Source: an uncultured Lachnospiraceae bacterium (GTDB lineage: Bacteria; Bacillota; Clostridia; Lachnospirales; Lachnospiraceae). Taken from it: DNA of 64,000 nt. The stretch is taken from assembly GCA_900317585.1 (NCBI GenBank), contig ONHG01000008.1:19438-83437 (forward strand). Direction: 5' to 3'. This document shows positions 1 through 7,161 of the stretch, one piece after another. A program made the translations under genes and the position numbers. The notes under the pieces are model-generated. The model searched no databases. It saw only the letters and a list, made by a program, of their open reading frames with translations, and had not been told where the DNA came from. The stretch's first letter is position 1. Every line of letters begins with the position of its first letter.

Positions 1-1322
1 GGTACTAAGATTGCGGTACTCTTTGTGGAAAGGGTACGCTCAATTCCGGTTTCATTACACCCAATCGGTGCAGATGCCATAAGGCCCTGCTCCTGTAAAT
101 ACTGTAAACATCTAAGATCACAGTTTGCCTGCTGAATAATACCGGACACCCTCTGCATTAAGCTCTCCAGTTCCCGCTTGGTTCTGCCATAACAGGTAAT
201 AAGGAATGTCATGTTGATCATCTTCTGGTTGCTCGTATTCAAATCATCGAGAAATTCCAGCGTGTCCTTTTCATAAGTCACGATGTCTGTTGGAAGAATA
301 TCCATATCGTAGCCACTTCGGACTGCCTTTTTCTGTTCCTCAATCTTCATTTTCTGGATATTGGAAATGACCGCTTTTAACTTCTTGATTGCCTTTACCG
401 GATCTTCCGTCTGCATGTGCATGGAGATAGTAAGGTTGGCATCAATATCAAGAAGCTGCTTGATCAGCTCGTCCGTAAATTTCGGTGCGATAATATCCAG
501 ATAGGATACACAGCCATACATATTTCCCGACTTAAAGCGGTTCGGATAGCGGAAATCAAATCCCGGCGGTGCAATATAGTCCTTGACAGACTTGCCGGAT
601 TCTGCCAGATCCTTAAACGAAAAACGGAAAGGCTCCATGGTATCCTGATTAAAATATTCATGCAGGATGCGCAGTCTTTCCTTTCCGTCCAGTCCCCTCG
701 CAAGGGTTCCTATGTTATTTAAGTTCCGTATAACATCTTTCTCGATGTTATTAAGGCGGCTTTTGGCTTCCTTATAGCCGTTGCTCTCCACACCAAAAAT
801 CAGATATTTTGACTTGATGATGCCGTTATTTCCCTTTGCCGCCTGTTTCTTTAACATCTCCGTGTATTCCTCACGGATGTCGTTAAAATCATCCTCCTGC
901 CATGGAATATCAAACTGTTCTGTAAGCACCTGCTCATTAACCTGCCGGTTGAATAACACCAGTTCAAATTTCACAGACGGATCAAAATAATTGATGAGCT
1001 TACTGTACTGTGCCAGTATATCCGCCTGCTCATCCACTTCCAGAAGCGAATAGTTTATATCAAAAAATTCCACCATCTTTGTATAATAACGGTGGCTGAC
1101 CTGACAGATGCCGTCACGGAACATTTTTTCAAAAGTAATCGTCTTTTGTGCGGTAGTAGGCTTTTCTTTCTCTTTGCCCTTGCCGGATAAAATATGCTTT
1201 AATTCCATAAGACGCTTTTTCTCTGAAAAAGTAAGACCACCACTTTTGCTGTTATTTCTGCTATTGCCCTGATAACTGCTTTTTCTGTGTTTTTCCGGTT
1301 CTGCCTTTTGCTTTTTCTTCAA
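1..1322 (-). CDS. VirB4-like conjugative transfer ATPase, N-terminal part (runs off the window)
   Basis: This is the ATPase that powers assembly of the type IV secretion (mating) channel. About 440 N-terminal residues are visible. The reading frame is still open at base 1, so the Walker A and B half lies outside the window. I chose a TTG start at 1322 because GGGAGG stands 9 nt upstream; the first in-frame ATG (1208) would lose 38 residues and has no comparable site. The start lies inside the end of the PrgI gene, so the two are translationally coupled. The order Maff2, VirB6-like, PrgI, VirB4 is the standard one in Tn1549/CTn-type elements. Assignment rests on this order and on the recognisable VirB4/TraE-type N-terminal domain. 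Confidence 0.87.
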   Translation of the reverse strand, partial: MKKKQKAEPEKHRKSSYQGNSRNNSKSGGLTFSEKKRLMELKHILSGKGKEKEKPTTAQKTITFEKMFRDGICQVSHRYYTKMVEFFDINYSLLEVDEQADILAQYSKLINYFDPSVKFELVLFNRQVNEQVLTEQFDIPWQEDDFNDIREEYTEMLKKQAAKGNNGIIKSKYLIFGVESNGYKEAKSRLNNIEKDVIRNLNNIGTLARGLDGKERLRILHEYFNQDTMEPFRFSFKDLAESGKSVKDYIAPPGFDFRYPNRFKSGNMYGCVSYLDIIAPKFTDELIKQLLDIDANLTISMHMQTEDPVKAIKKLKAVISNIQKMKIEEQKKAVRSGYDMDILPTDIVTYEKDTLEFLDDLNTSNQKMINMTFLITCYGRTKRELESLMQRVSGIIQQANCDLRCLQYLQEQGLMASAPIGCNETGIERTLSTKSTAILV

Positions 1323-1677
1323 GATAACGAACCTCCCTTCGTAATTTTTCTTTTTCTTCCAACTGCTTGTATAAGTTCTCTGACCGGTATGGTCTTATGC
1401 CCGGTGTGAGTATCTTCTGCCGGAGCATAAAATACAAAATCTTCTCCGCCGGAAACCCGTTTTTCTCATACATCGCAAAAAAGAAGAACGGAAGCATTGC
1501 TCCCATCATAAGAAGTGATGCGGCTGATGTTCCGATCAGTCCCTTGGTTAAAAAATACAAGGGTATCCCGGCTACTGCCGCACCGCTGAAACAGATGATC
1601 TGTCTCTTTGTCAAGTTCAGTGCCACTTTTGTCTTGATACCGGACAAATCCTTTGGCACCTGCACAGATATTGCCAT
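1261..1677 (-). CDS. PrgI family conjugation protein
   Basis: A 138-residue membrane protein of the PrgI family, which sits beside VirB4 in Gram-positive mating channels and resembles VirB3 in position and topology. The N-terminus begins MAISVQVPKDLSG. Two hydrophobic segments follow (about residues 28-48 and 50-70), then a charged C-terminal tail with KLRREVRYLEEK. GGGAGG lies 6 nt before the ATG. Its 3' end overlaps the VirB4 start by about 60 bases. The match to the family is good by motif, size and position. Confidence 0.9.
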   Translation of the reverse strand: MAISVQVPKDLSGIKTKVALNLTKRQIICFSGAAVAGIPLYFLTKGLIGTSAASLLMMGAMLPFFFFAMYEKNGFPAEKILYFMLRQKILTPGIRPYRSENLYKQLEEKEKLRREVRYLEEKAKGRTGKTQKKQLSGQ

Positions 1678-1689
1678 GTCGTTCCTCCC

Positions 1690-2562
1690 TTAGTGCGCAT
1701 TCCAGATAGATTTTGACAGCGAACCTGTCTTAAACAGGGAAAAACATAAAATCACAGTATATGCTGCCACCGACCAGAGTGCCGTATGCAGGTTGTCGGC
1801 TACTGCCACACCTGCCACCAGCACCGCATAGATTGCGACGCACACCATCATAAAAAAGCCCTGAAATGCCAATGCACAAAGTCCCTTAAAATAATTAGTT
1901 CCTATCGTTCCCCATTCCCGGTTGGTTACGGTTGCACAGGGAACAGGTGCTACTGATACATAAAGATATATTTCAATCATTCGCCCATAAAGAATGACGG
2001 TGATAAGGACTGACATGATTTTCATACATAAACTGACGATCATGGTCTCCATCCCCAGTCCTAACAGCTCGCCTATGCTCATCTCCGAAAACTGCTCATT
2101 GAACATCGTCTGCAGCGTACTTGAAACATCAATACTGGTTTCCCCGCTGATTGCTGCCGCTGCGGAATTGACGATGTGGCTTCCCACATCAAATACCGCC
2201 ATTACAATGTCAAAAGTCTTGCTTAACAGCATGACTGCAATACACGCTTTCATGAAGAAGCGGATAAAAATTGCCGTATTGAAGTCATGCAGATTATTCT
2301 TGTCAATAACCATGGAAATAAGCTCGTAGACGAGTACAAAACTGATGATCATTCCCGCTATGGGAATCATCACGTTATCGGACAGGGTTTTTATCATGTC
2401 AAAAATACCGGAGTTCCAAGTGCTGGGAGTTTTACTGACCTCCCCTGCAATCGTGCCTACCTTGTCATTAACATCGGTAAACATGGTTTCAAAGTTGGTC
2501 AGAACCCACCCCTGCAACAGTTCCTTTATGAATTCAGTAATCTTATCAATGATCCCGCCCAT
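1690..2562 (-). CDS. VirB6/TrbL-like polytopic conjugation protein
   Basis: A 290-residue protein with about five or six hydrophobic segments after an N-terminal amphipathic stretch. It is probably the inner channel component, like VirB6 or TrbL, of the ICE secretion system. The internal motif YGRMIEIYLYVSVAPVPCAT is typical of this family in Clostridia ICEs (C. difficile CD1112-like). The ATG follows the Maff2 stop by only 3 nt and has no clear ribosome site, so translation is probably coupled to the pilin-like gene upstream. The family is recognised by motif and gene order. Confidence 0.85.
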   Translation of the reverse strand: MGGIIDKITEFIKELLQGWVLTNFETMFTDVNDKVGTIAGEVSKTPSTWNSGIFDMIKTLSDNVMIPIAGMIISFVLVYELISMVIDKNNLHDFNTAIFIRFFMKACIAVMLLSKTFDIVMAVFDVGSHIVNSAAAAISGETSIDVSSTLQTMFNEQFSEMSIGELLGLGMETMIVSLCMKIMSVLITVILYGRMIEIYLYVSVAPVPCATVTNREWGTIGTNYFKGLCALAFQGFFMMVCVAIYAVLVAGVAVADNLHTALWSVAAYTVILCFSLFKTGSLSKSIWNAH

Positions 2563-2565
2563 GAA

Positions 2566-2781
2566 TTATGAGAACAGTGTGGTAAGCTGTGGAATTACCG
2601 TCTGTGCCACAATGATGATGCCACCGCCACTCATAAGCTGTTTGATACCCTGTGATTTTGCACCGGGATTATCATTTCCGTATCCTTCGAGAAGATTGAT
2701 AACGCCCCATACACCCACACCTGCGCCGATTGCGGTTACTACTGTTTTAAGTCCTGTTACTGATGTTGTAAAAAAGCCCAT
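2566..2781 (-). CDS. Maff2 family pilin-like membrane protein
   Basis: A 71-residue protein of the Maff2 family, found in ICEs between VirD4 and the VirB6-like protein. Two hydrophobic helices are separated by a short loop with GYGNDNPGAKSQG. Size, topology and place suggest a VirB2/TrbC pilin-like subunit of the mating channel, which is inference. AAGGAG precedes the ATG at good distance. A strong terminator lies just upstream, between it and virD4, so readthrough or a separate promoter must set its expression. Confidence 0.85.
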   Translation of the reverse strand: MGFFTTSVTGLKTVVTAIGAGVGVWGVINLLEGYGNDNPGAKSQGIKQLMSGGGIIIVAQTVIPQLTTLFS

Positions 2782-2811
2782 TTGTTTGTCTCCTTTTTCA
2801 AAAAATAAAAA

Positions 2812-2849
2812 GGGAGCTTCTCTGAATTATAATTTTTAGAAAAGCTCCC
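2812..2849 (-). terminator. Rho-independent terminator between virD4 and Maff2
   Basis: On the minus strand GGGAGCTTTTCT pairs with AGAGAAGCTCCC (one G-U or mismatch) around an A/T-rich loop and is followed by TTTTTATTTTTT. It lies inside what is otherwise one conjugation operon, so it must be partial or regulated. Confidence 0.75.
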
Positions 2850-2881
2850 ATATCATAAGTTCCATATTCAGTTGTAAAACA

Positions 2882-2906
2882 ACTTCTGGTCACAATGTCC
2901 AGAAGT
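2882..2906. repeat. 25-bp palindromic repeat, copy A
   Basis: The 8-bp arms ACTTCTGG and CCAGAAGT surround a 9-nt centre (TCACAATGT on the plus strand). It overlaps the first base of the virD4 stop codon. The copy is inverted relative to copies B (5504-5528) and C (6763-6787), judged by the asymmetric centre. Confidence 0.85.
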
Positions 2907-4714
2907 TAAGCTGTGATTTCTCCGACATCGCATACCTCATCCACCACATCATTCCTCTTAAAGCGGAGTCTGTTGCGGTTCTTGACGTATTTTTCAATGT
3001 CAAATTCATTCTTTTTGTCATAATCGGATAACAGCGGGTACTGCTTATGCTTCGTTATATCAAATTTATCTGAGAAAAATGGTCTCACACCTCTAAGCTG
3101 CATGATACACTTGCTGCCATCCATAACCGCAATCTCGTCCTGACTCATTAACTCCTTTCCGGTCTTTTGATAATTCAGACCGTAGGACTGGCTCGTACCT
3201 CTCGTATCCGAGGTATTATAAAGGTCAATTGTTTCTTTTCCAAGGATTTCTGCCAAGTCTTTCAGAGTATCTTTCTCTTTTCCTCCCAGAAACAGGGTAG
3301 TGTCGCAGTTTCCTTCAATCGTGGAAGCGTTGTCCCGGTACAGAGCCTTGAGCTGTGACTTTGACTGCAAAATAATAGAAGCTGATATTTCTCTCGACCT
3401 TATGGTCGCTATCAGCTTCTCAAACTGTGGAATCTGCCCGATGTTTGCAAACTCGTCCAGTAAGCACCGGACGTGAATCGGCAGTCTTCCGTTATATACA
3501 TCATCTGCCTTGTCACAAAGCAGATTGAATAACTGCGAATACATGATACTTACAATGAAATTGAATGTCGCATCGGTATCGGAAATAATGACAAACAGTG
3601 CTGTCTTTTTCTCACCCAATGTATCAAGCTCCAGTTCATCATAAGCAGTCAGGTCACGCAGCTCCTTGATGTCAAATGGTGCCAACCTTGCACCACAGCT
3701 AATCAGAATAGATTTTGCTGTCTTTCCTGCGGCAAGTTTATACTTCTTATACTGCCTTACCGCAAAATGGTTTGGGTTCTTCTGCTCCAGCTCCTCAAAC
3801 AGCAGGTCAACCGCATTTTTGAAATTCTCATCATCCTCCCTTGCTTCACTGGCATCTACCAGATCAATCAGCATGGAAAAATTCTGTTCTTCCTCCGGTG
3901 CTTCGTACCAGATATATGCGATCAGTGCCGTATAATAGAGCTTTTCGGCTTTCACCCAGAAATCCTCAGAGGCTTGCTGTCCTTCCCCTTTGGTATTTAC
4001 AATGATTGTGTTTACGAGTTTCAGAATGTCCTTTTCGCTCCGGATGTAAGCGAAAGGGTTGTAATGCATTGATTTTGCAAAGTTAATGGTATTAAGCACC
4101 TTAATCCGGTAATCATTCTTAGACAGCATCCTGCCGCATTCGACCAGCACAGTGCCTTTCGGATCAGTGACCACATAGGAACTGTGCATCTGCATAAGGT
4201 TCGGCTTCACAAAAAAGCGTGTCTTACCGGAACCGGAACCACCGATCACAAGAATGTTTTTATTCCTTGCATACTTCGGCTGCTTTGGTCTGCCGGACAT
4301 CATAAGACGCTCCGTTGCCGTTAAAAGCACGTTGTTTTCAAATACTGGATCGACATAAGGCTCTATGTCTTTGGCAGTTCCCCACCTTGCCGAACCATAT
4401 TCTACTCCCTGCCGGAATTTCTTTGCATTTTTCGCTTTATAATATACTACCATACGAAATCCTATCCCGCATCCCACGCCAACCAGTAAATCCCCCGGCA
4501 TAAAACTGGGAAACGGGTTTACAAACGCACCTCCCATCCCATTGATCGTGTCCAACACCTTCTGTAATGTGTTATCTCCTGCCTGCTGTCCATACAGCCA
4601 TGAAACCTTATTAAAGACATATCCAAATATCACATAGGGAGCGCATTTGAGGGCAAGCTGTTTCCCATTTACCCCTCTGCACTTTTCTTTGAGAATTTTC
4701 GGGATTGACTGCAA
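2906..4714 (-). CDS. VirD4-like type IV coupling protein (TraG/TraD family ATPase)
   Basis: The coupling ATPase that brings the relaxase-DNA complex to the mating channel. It has 602 residues from the TTG used here. Two N-terminal membrane segments (about residues 22-40 and 72-92) are followed by Walker A GGSGSGKT at about 158-165 and a Walker B region with LLDEFANIGQIP at about 400. The start is uncertain: no ATG or GTG exists in frame between the stop of the upstream gene and TTG 4714, and no strong ribosome site is seen. Translation may be coupled to the PcfB-like gene. Family assignment is secure (VirD4, C. difficile CD1115-like). Confidence 0.92.
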   Translation of the reverse strand: MQSIPKILKEKCRGVNGKQLALKCAPYVIFGYVFNKVSWLYGQQAGDNTLQKVLDTINGMGGAFVNPFPSFMPGDLLVGVGCGIGFRMVVYYKAKNAKKFRQGVEYGSARWGTAKDIEPYVDPVFENNVLLTATERLMMSGRPKQPKYARNKNILVIGGSGSGKTRFFVKPNLMQMHSSYVVTDPKGTVLVECGRMLSKNDYRIKVLNTINFAKSMHYNPFAYIRSEKDILKLVNTIIVNTKGEGQQASEDFWVKAEKLYYTALIAYIWYEAPEEEQNFSMLIDLVDASEAREDDENFKNAVDLLFEELEQKNPNHFAVRQYKKYKLAAGKTAKSILISCGARLAPFDIKELRDLTAYDELELDTLGEKKTALFVIISDTDATFNFIVSIMYSQLFNLLCDKADDVYNGRLPIHVRCLLDEFANIGQIPQFEKLIATIRSREISASIILQSKSQLKALYRDNASTIEGNCDTTLFLGGKEKDTLKDLAEILGKETIDLYNTSDTRGTSQSYGLNYQKTGKELMSQDEIAVMDGSKCIMQLRGVRPFFSDKFDITKHKQYPLLSDYDKKNEFDIEKYVKNRNRLRFKRNDVVDEVCDVGEITA

Positions 4715-4743
4715 ATCTTTTACAATCCCGTCAATGACCTTAC

Positions 4744-5220
4744 TTATAGGCTCTGTCCCCTGTCTTTGTTTTTCTCTCTGCTCCGCTCCCTGTTGTTCTT
4801 GTTCTGTGCGATCATCTTCTGAAGTCCTTTCAGTTTCTGCCGTAACGACGGACGCTGCTGCTTTTTCTCATTAACTTTTACAAATTCCTTGAACGCCTGT
4901 GCAATCACATCGGCATCCTTACCCTTAAAAAATACAAGGTATTTTGGCGGCTCCGTGGTCTTATCCCGCTTCACAGCGAAATCTACATTGTACTTTCTCG
5001 CCACACGCTCAAAAGCCTTAATGTTATCATCCGTGACCTCTATGGACTTCGCACCCGCTCCCTGACCTACCAGCTTTTTCACCGGTATTTTCCCGTGGGA
5101 AGGCTCTTTATGTTTCTGATGCTCCAGATACATCTTCATCGCCTTCTGGAGAACACTTGCGGTCAGTTTGGATGTCTTGATTGCAAGGGCAATCATTTTT
5201 TGTGTTGTTTCCTCCTGCAC
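4744..5220 (-). CDS. PcfB/DUF3801 family conjugation accessory protein
   Basis: A 158-residue soluble protein that is very likely a DUF3801/PcfB family member. PcfB in plasmid pCF10 works with the coupling protein PcfC in substrate recruitment, and this gene lies directly upstream of virD4. The N-terminal half is helical; the middle contains the conserved-looking KYLVFFKGKDADVIAQAF; the tail is rich in Lys, Arg and Asn and probably binds nucleic acid (inference). The start is GTG at 5220, with AAGGAGG 6 nt upstream. Confidence 0.82.
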   Translation of the reverse strand: MQEETTQKMIALAIKTSKLTASVLQKAMKMYLEHQKHKEPSHGKIPVKKLVGQGAGAKSIEVTDDNIKAFERVARKYNVDFAVKRDKTTEPPKYLVFFKGKDADVIAQAFKEFVKVNEKKQQRPSLRQKLKGLQKMIAQNKNNRERSREKNKDRGQSL

Positions 5221-5303
5221 AGTGTACCTCCTTCCTTATCTGCACCGATTGGATTCAAGGTGGAACCAACAGCCTGTGAAGCTGTATTTTCATTGCCATA
5301 TCG

Positions 5304-5489
5304 TTACTTCTCCCCTTCCTTAAGGTCTTTATCCCACCAGTTCAATTCTTCCTCATAGAAATCATTAAATGTATCAGCAGGAATATTTTCTTTCTGCTTT
5401 TTTGCATTTTTAGTGTCTCGTACCACCTTTGCCACAATTACCACAGCAATGGCAGCAAACAGTAATTTCTTCATATTTTTTCTGTTCAT
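5304..5489 (-). CDS. Small single-pass membrane protein of the ICE, function unknown
   Basis: A 61-residue protein with an N-terminal membrane helix (KKLLFAAIAVVIVAKVV, about residues 6-22) and a charged C-terminal half ending in WWDKDLKEGEK. I do not recognise a family. An upstream ATG in the same frame (5570) would make the protein begin inside a terminator and the 25-bp palindrome; the ATG at 5489 is preferred because GGAAAGGA stands just before it. It is the first gene after a terminator-palindrome module and precedes the PcfB-like gene, so it may belong to the transfer operon. Confidence 0.65.
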   Translation of the reverse strand: MNRKNMKKLLFAAIAVVIVAKVVRDTKNAKKQKENIPADTFNDFYEEELNWWDKDLKEGEK

Positions 5490-5503
5490 TTCTTTTCCTT
5501 TCC

Positions 5504-5528
5504 ACTTCTGGACGCTGTGACCAGAAGT
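5504..5528. repeat. 25-bp palindromic repeat, copy B
   Basis: Minus strand: arms ACTTCTGG and CCAGAAGT with centre TCACAGCGT. It lies between a terminator (5545-5576) and the ribosome site of the 61-residue membrane protein. It is identical over 25 bp to copy C. Confidence 0.88.
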
Positions 5529-5544
5529 TGTTGCAATAAAAAAA

Positions 5545-5576
5545 GCAGATACGAAACCTTTCGATCTCATATCTGC
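5545..5576 (-). terminator. Rho-independent terminator after the tRNA-binding-domain gene
   Basis: On the minus strand GCAGATA pairs with TATCTGC around a loop that can form an inner GAAA/TTTC pair, and is followed by TTTTTTTATTG. It separates the 5612-6034 gene from the membrane-protein gene. Confidence 0.75.
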
Positions 5577-5611
5577 CTTAACGCTGTAAATTCTTCTATA
5601 TCCTTTTTTGA

Positions 5612-6034
5612 TTAGTAGAGCTTTGCACCTGCCGGAATTGCATCATCCAACATAACCAAGTTGAGTTTTTCCTCTCCGTTTACTGTATGGACAGCGGATA
5701 AAAGCATACCACAGGAATCAATTCCCATCATACTTCTCGGTGGTAAATTTGTAATTGCAAGTAATGTCTTTCCAACCAGCTCCTCCGGTTCATAATATGC
5801 ATGAATACCGGAAAGAATAACTCTGTCAGTTCCTGTTCCATCATCTAAAACAAAATGTAACAGCTTCTTGCTTTTCTTTACCGCACTACATTCTTTTACT
5901 TTTACAACACGGAAATCTGACTTGCTGAATGTATCAAAATCTACCATTTCCTCAAATAATGGTTCTGTTTCCACCTTTGGCTCAACAGGCTGCTCAGTAA
6001 CCTGTTCTTCTAAATTCATATTTTCATCGCACAT
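5612..6034 (-). CDS. Stand-alone tRNA-binding (MetRS C-terminal / Trbp111-like) protein
   Basis: A 140-residue protein. After about 30 acidic residues it has an OB-fold tRNA-binding domain like the C-terminal domain of methionyl-tRNA synthetase and Trbp111: DFRVVKVKECSAVKKSKKLL, then LVGKTLLAITNLPPRSMMGI and the SCGMLLSA segment. No catalytic synthetase domain is present, so it should bind tRNA or a similar structure rather than charge it. I chose ATG 6034 (GGAGG 9 nt upstream) over ATG 6040 (spacing 3-4). Its place inside an ICE, between an unknown gene and the transfer genes, is unusual; a role in host tRNA handling or RNA binding is speculation. Confidence 0.82.
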   Translation of the reverse strand: MCDENMNLEEQVTEQPVEPKVETEPLFEEMVDFDTFSKSDFRVVKVKECSAVKKSKKLLHFVLDDGTGTDRVILSGIHAYYEPEELVGKTLLAITNLPPRSMMGIDSCGMLLSAVHTVNGEEKLNLVMLDDAIPAGAKLY

Positions 6035-6070
6035 ATTCATTTTCCTCCAGGCATAATAAGCTAATGCCCA

Positions 6071-6748
6071 TTATAGCAGAAAAGCTGTGCTTTGAGAAGA
6101 AATTCCTAACTTAAAAATCGTGTACATCTTTGCACCGATCAGATTATTTTCTACCCATACATCGTCAAGCAACAAACAATGTGATAGCACTTCCAGATCA
6201 TCCATGTTTATCAGCCGTTGAACAACAGTATTTGTATTCGCCGGTATTTCATGAGCTTCCATTGCAATATCCCGCCTTGCTTCCCTGCAATACTTATACA
6301 ATCCCAAGATATACTTATTCGACAGGATAAAACCATACGCATCATTATTCAGATATATCATTTTATGCTTTTCCCATTCCTCCGGCAATGAAAAATAGCA
6401 CTTTGCTGTTTCGATATAGCAGTCTCCCTCATAGGCAGGCTTTATCTTCTTCTCCTGCCGGAGCATCTGATGATATATCTTTTCCCGGTCAAATATACTT
6501 CTTGCTCTGGTAAAATCCGGTGTCCTTCCACGCATAAAAGTGTAAACATTGTTGATCACTGTTTTTCCTGCCAAAGATTTATAATTCCCTACCCTGTGAA
6601 GGTACTGCAATACCTCTGTTAGCTTCTCCTCAGAAGTAATCTCTTGGTAGTTCTCTGTATCAATCTCCATTTGTTCAAAAGTTAATGGTGTGCTTCCTTT
6701 TTTGATTTCACGCTCCATGATACGCTTGGTATCTCTCATTGATTCCAT
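6071..6748 (-). CDS. ICE protein of unknown function (225 aa)
   Basis: I do not recognise this protein. It is probably soluble and mostly helical, with a charged N-terminus and no signal or membrane segment. It contains five Cys residues with no obvious metal-binding pattern. An in-frame extension to 6841 would run through the palindrome and terminator; the ATG at 6748 is chosen because AAAGGA stands 7 nt upstream. It is followed after 36 bp by the tRNA-binding-domain gene and probably shares its transcript. Confidence 0.65.
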   Translation of the reverse strand: MESMRDTKRIMEREIKKGSTPLTFEQMEIDTENYQEITSEEKLTEVLQYLHRVGNYKSLAGKTVINNVYTFMRGRTPDFTRARSIFDREKIYHQMLRQEKKIKPAYEGDCYIETAKCYFSLPEEWEKHKMIYLNNDAYGFILSNKYILGLYKYCREARRDIAMEAHEIPANTNTVVQRLINMDDLEVLSHCLLLDDVWVENNLIGAKMYTIFKLGISSQSTAFLL

Positions 6749-6762
6749 ATCATTTCCTTTCC

Positions 6763-6787
6763 ACTTCTGGACGCTGTGACCAGAAGT
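6763..6787. repeat. 25-bp palindromic repeat, copy C
   Basis: Identical to copy B (arms ACTTCTGG and CCAGAAGT, centre TCACAGCGT on the minus strand). It lies immediately before the ribosome site of the 225-residue protein and after a terminator, the same arrangement as copy B. Confidence 0.88.
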
Positions 6788-6797
6788 TATAAAATAA

Positions 6798-6828
6798 GCA
6801 GGTATAAAAACTTTCATTTCATACCTGC
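6798..6828 (-). terminator. Terminator after the replication genes
   Basis: On the minus strand GCAGGTAT pairs with ATACCTGC around a 15-nt loop, followed by TTATTTTAT. It closes the segment ending with the 6835-7161 membrane protein. Confidence 0.65.
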
Positions 6829-6834
6829 TCCTAT

Positions 6835-7161
6835 TCAACAAGAAATTCTCTTTCCTGCAAGTTCCATTATGATATTGATTACTTCCCTAATGATTGCAAT
6901 AATTTTTATTGCAAGGACAATCACTCCGATCATGCCACCGATGATTGCGTCTAATGCCAACACTCCTATGCTCCCGGCTATTCCAAAATTACGAGGTATC
7001 AGCAATACAAGCATCTTTTGTATGCCGAAGGGAAAGCCACCCATAATCCAGAACTGAAACCAGTTCATACCGTTTTCTCCCAGACATATCCAGTAACACA
7101 TATCCAACCAGATCACAATAAATGCCATCGGCAAAATCACCTTAAACAATACCCTTTTCAT
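6835..7161 (-). CDS. Small polytopic membrane protein (possibly DUF6050)
   Basis: A 108-residue protein with three hydrophobic segments (about residues 3-22, 32-52 and 55-95). The pattern FWIMGGFPFGIQKMLVLLIP resembles a family that I recall as DUF6050 and that often follows the replication initiator in such ICEs; the name is tentative. The start at 7161 has GGAGGAGG 5-6 nt upstream and overlaps the end of the rep gene by 20 bases, so translation is probably coupled. Function unknown. Confidence 0.7.
   Translation of the reverse strand: MKRVLFKVILPMAFIVIWLDMCYWICLGENGMNWFQFWIMGGFPFGIQKMLVLLIPRNFGIAGSIGVLALDAIIGGMIGVIVLAIKIIAIIREVINIIMELAGKRISC

Noticed and set aside
5490-5570. Upstream extension of the 61-residue membrane protein and the similar TSGHSVQKWKG peptide before 6748
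   Set aside because: The shared peptide is just the translated 25-bp palindrome; proper ribosome sites precede the later ATGs.
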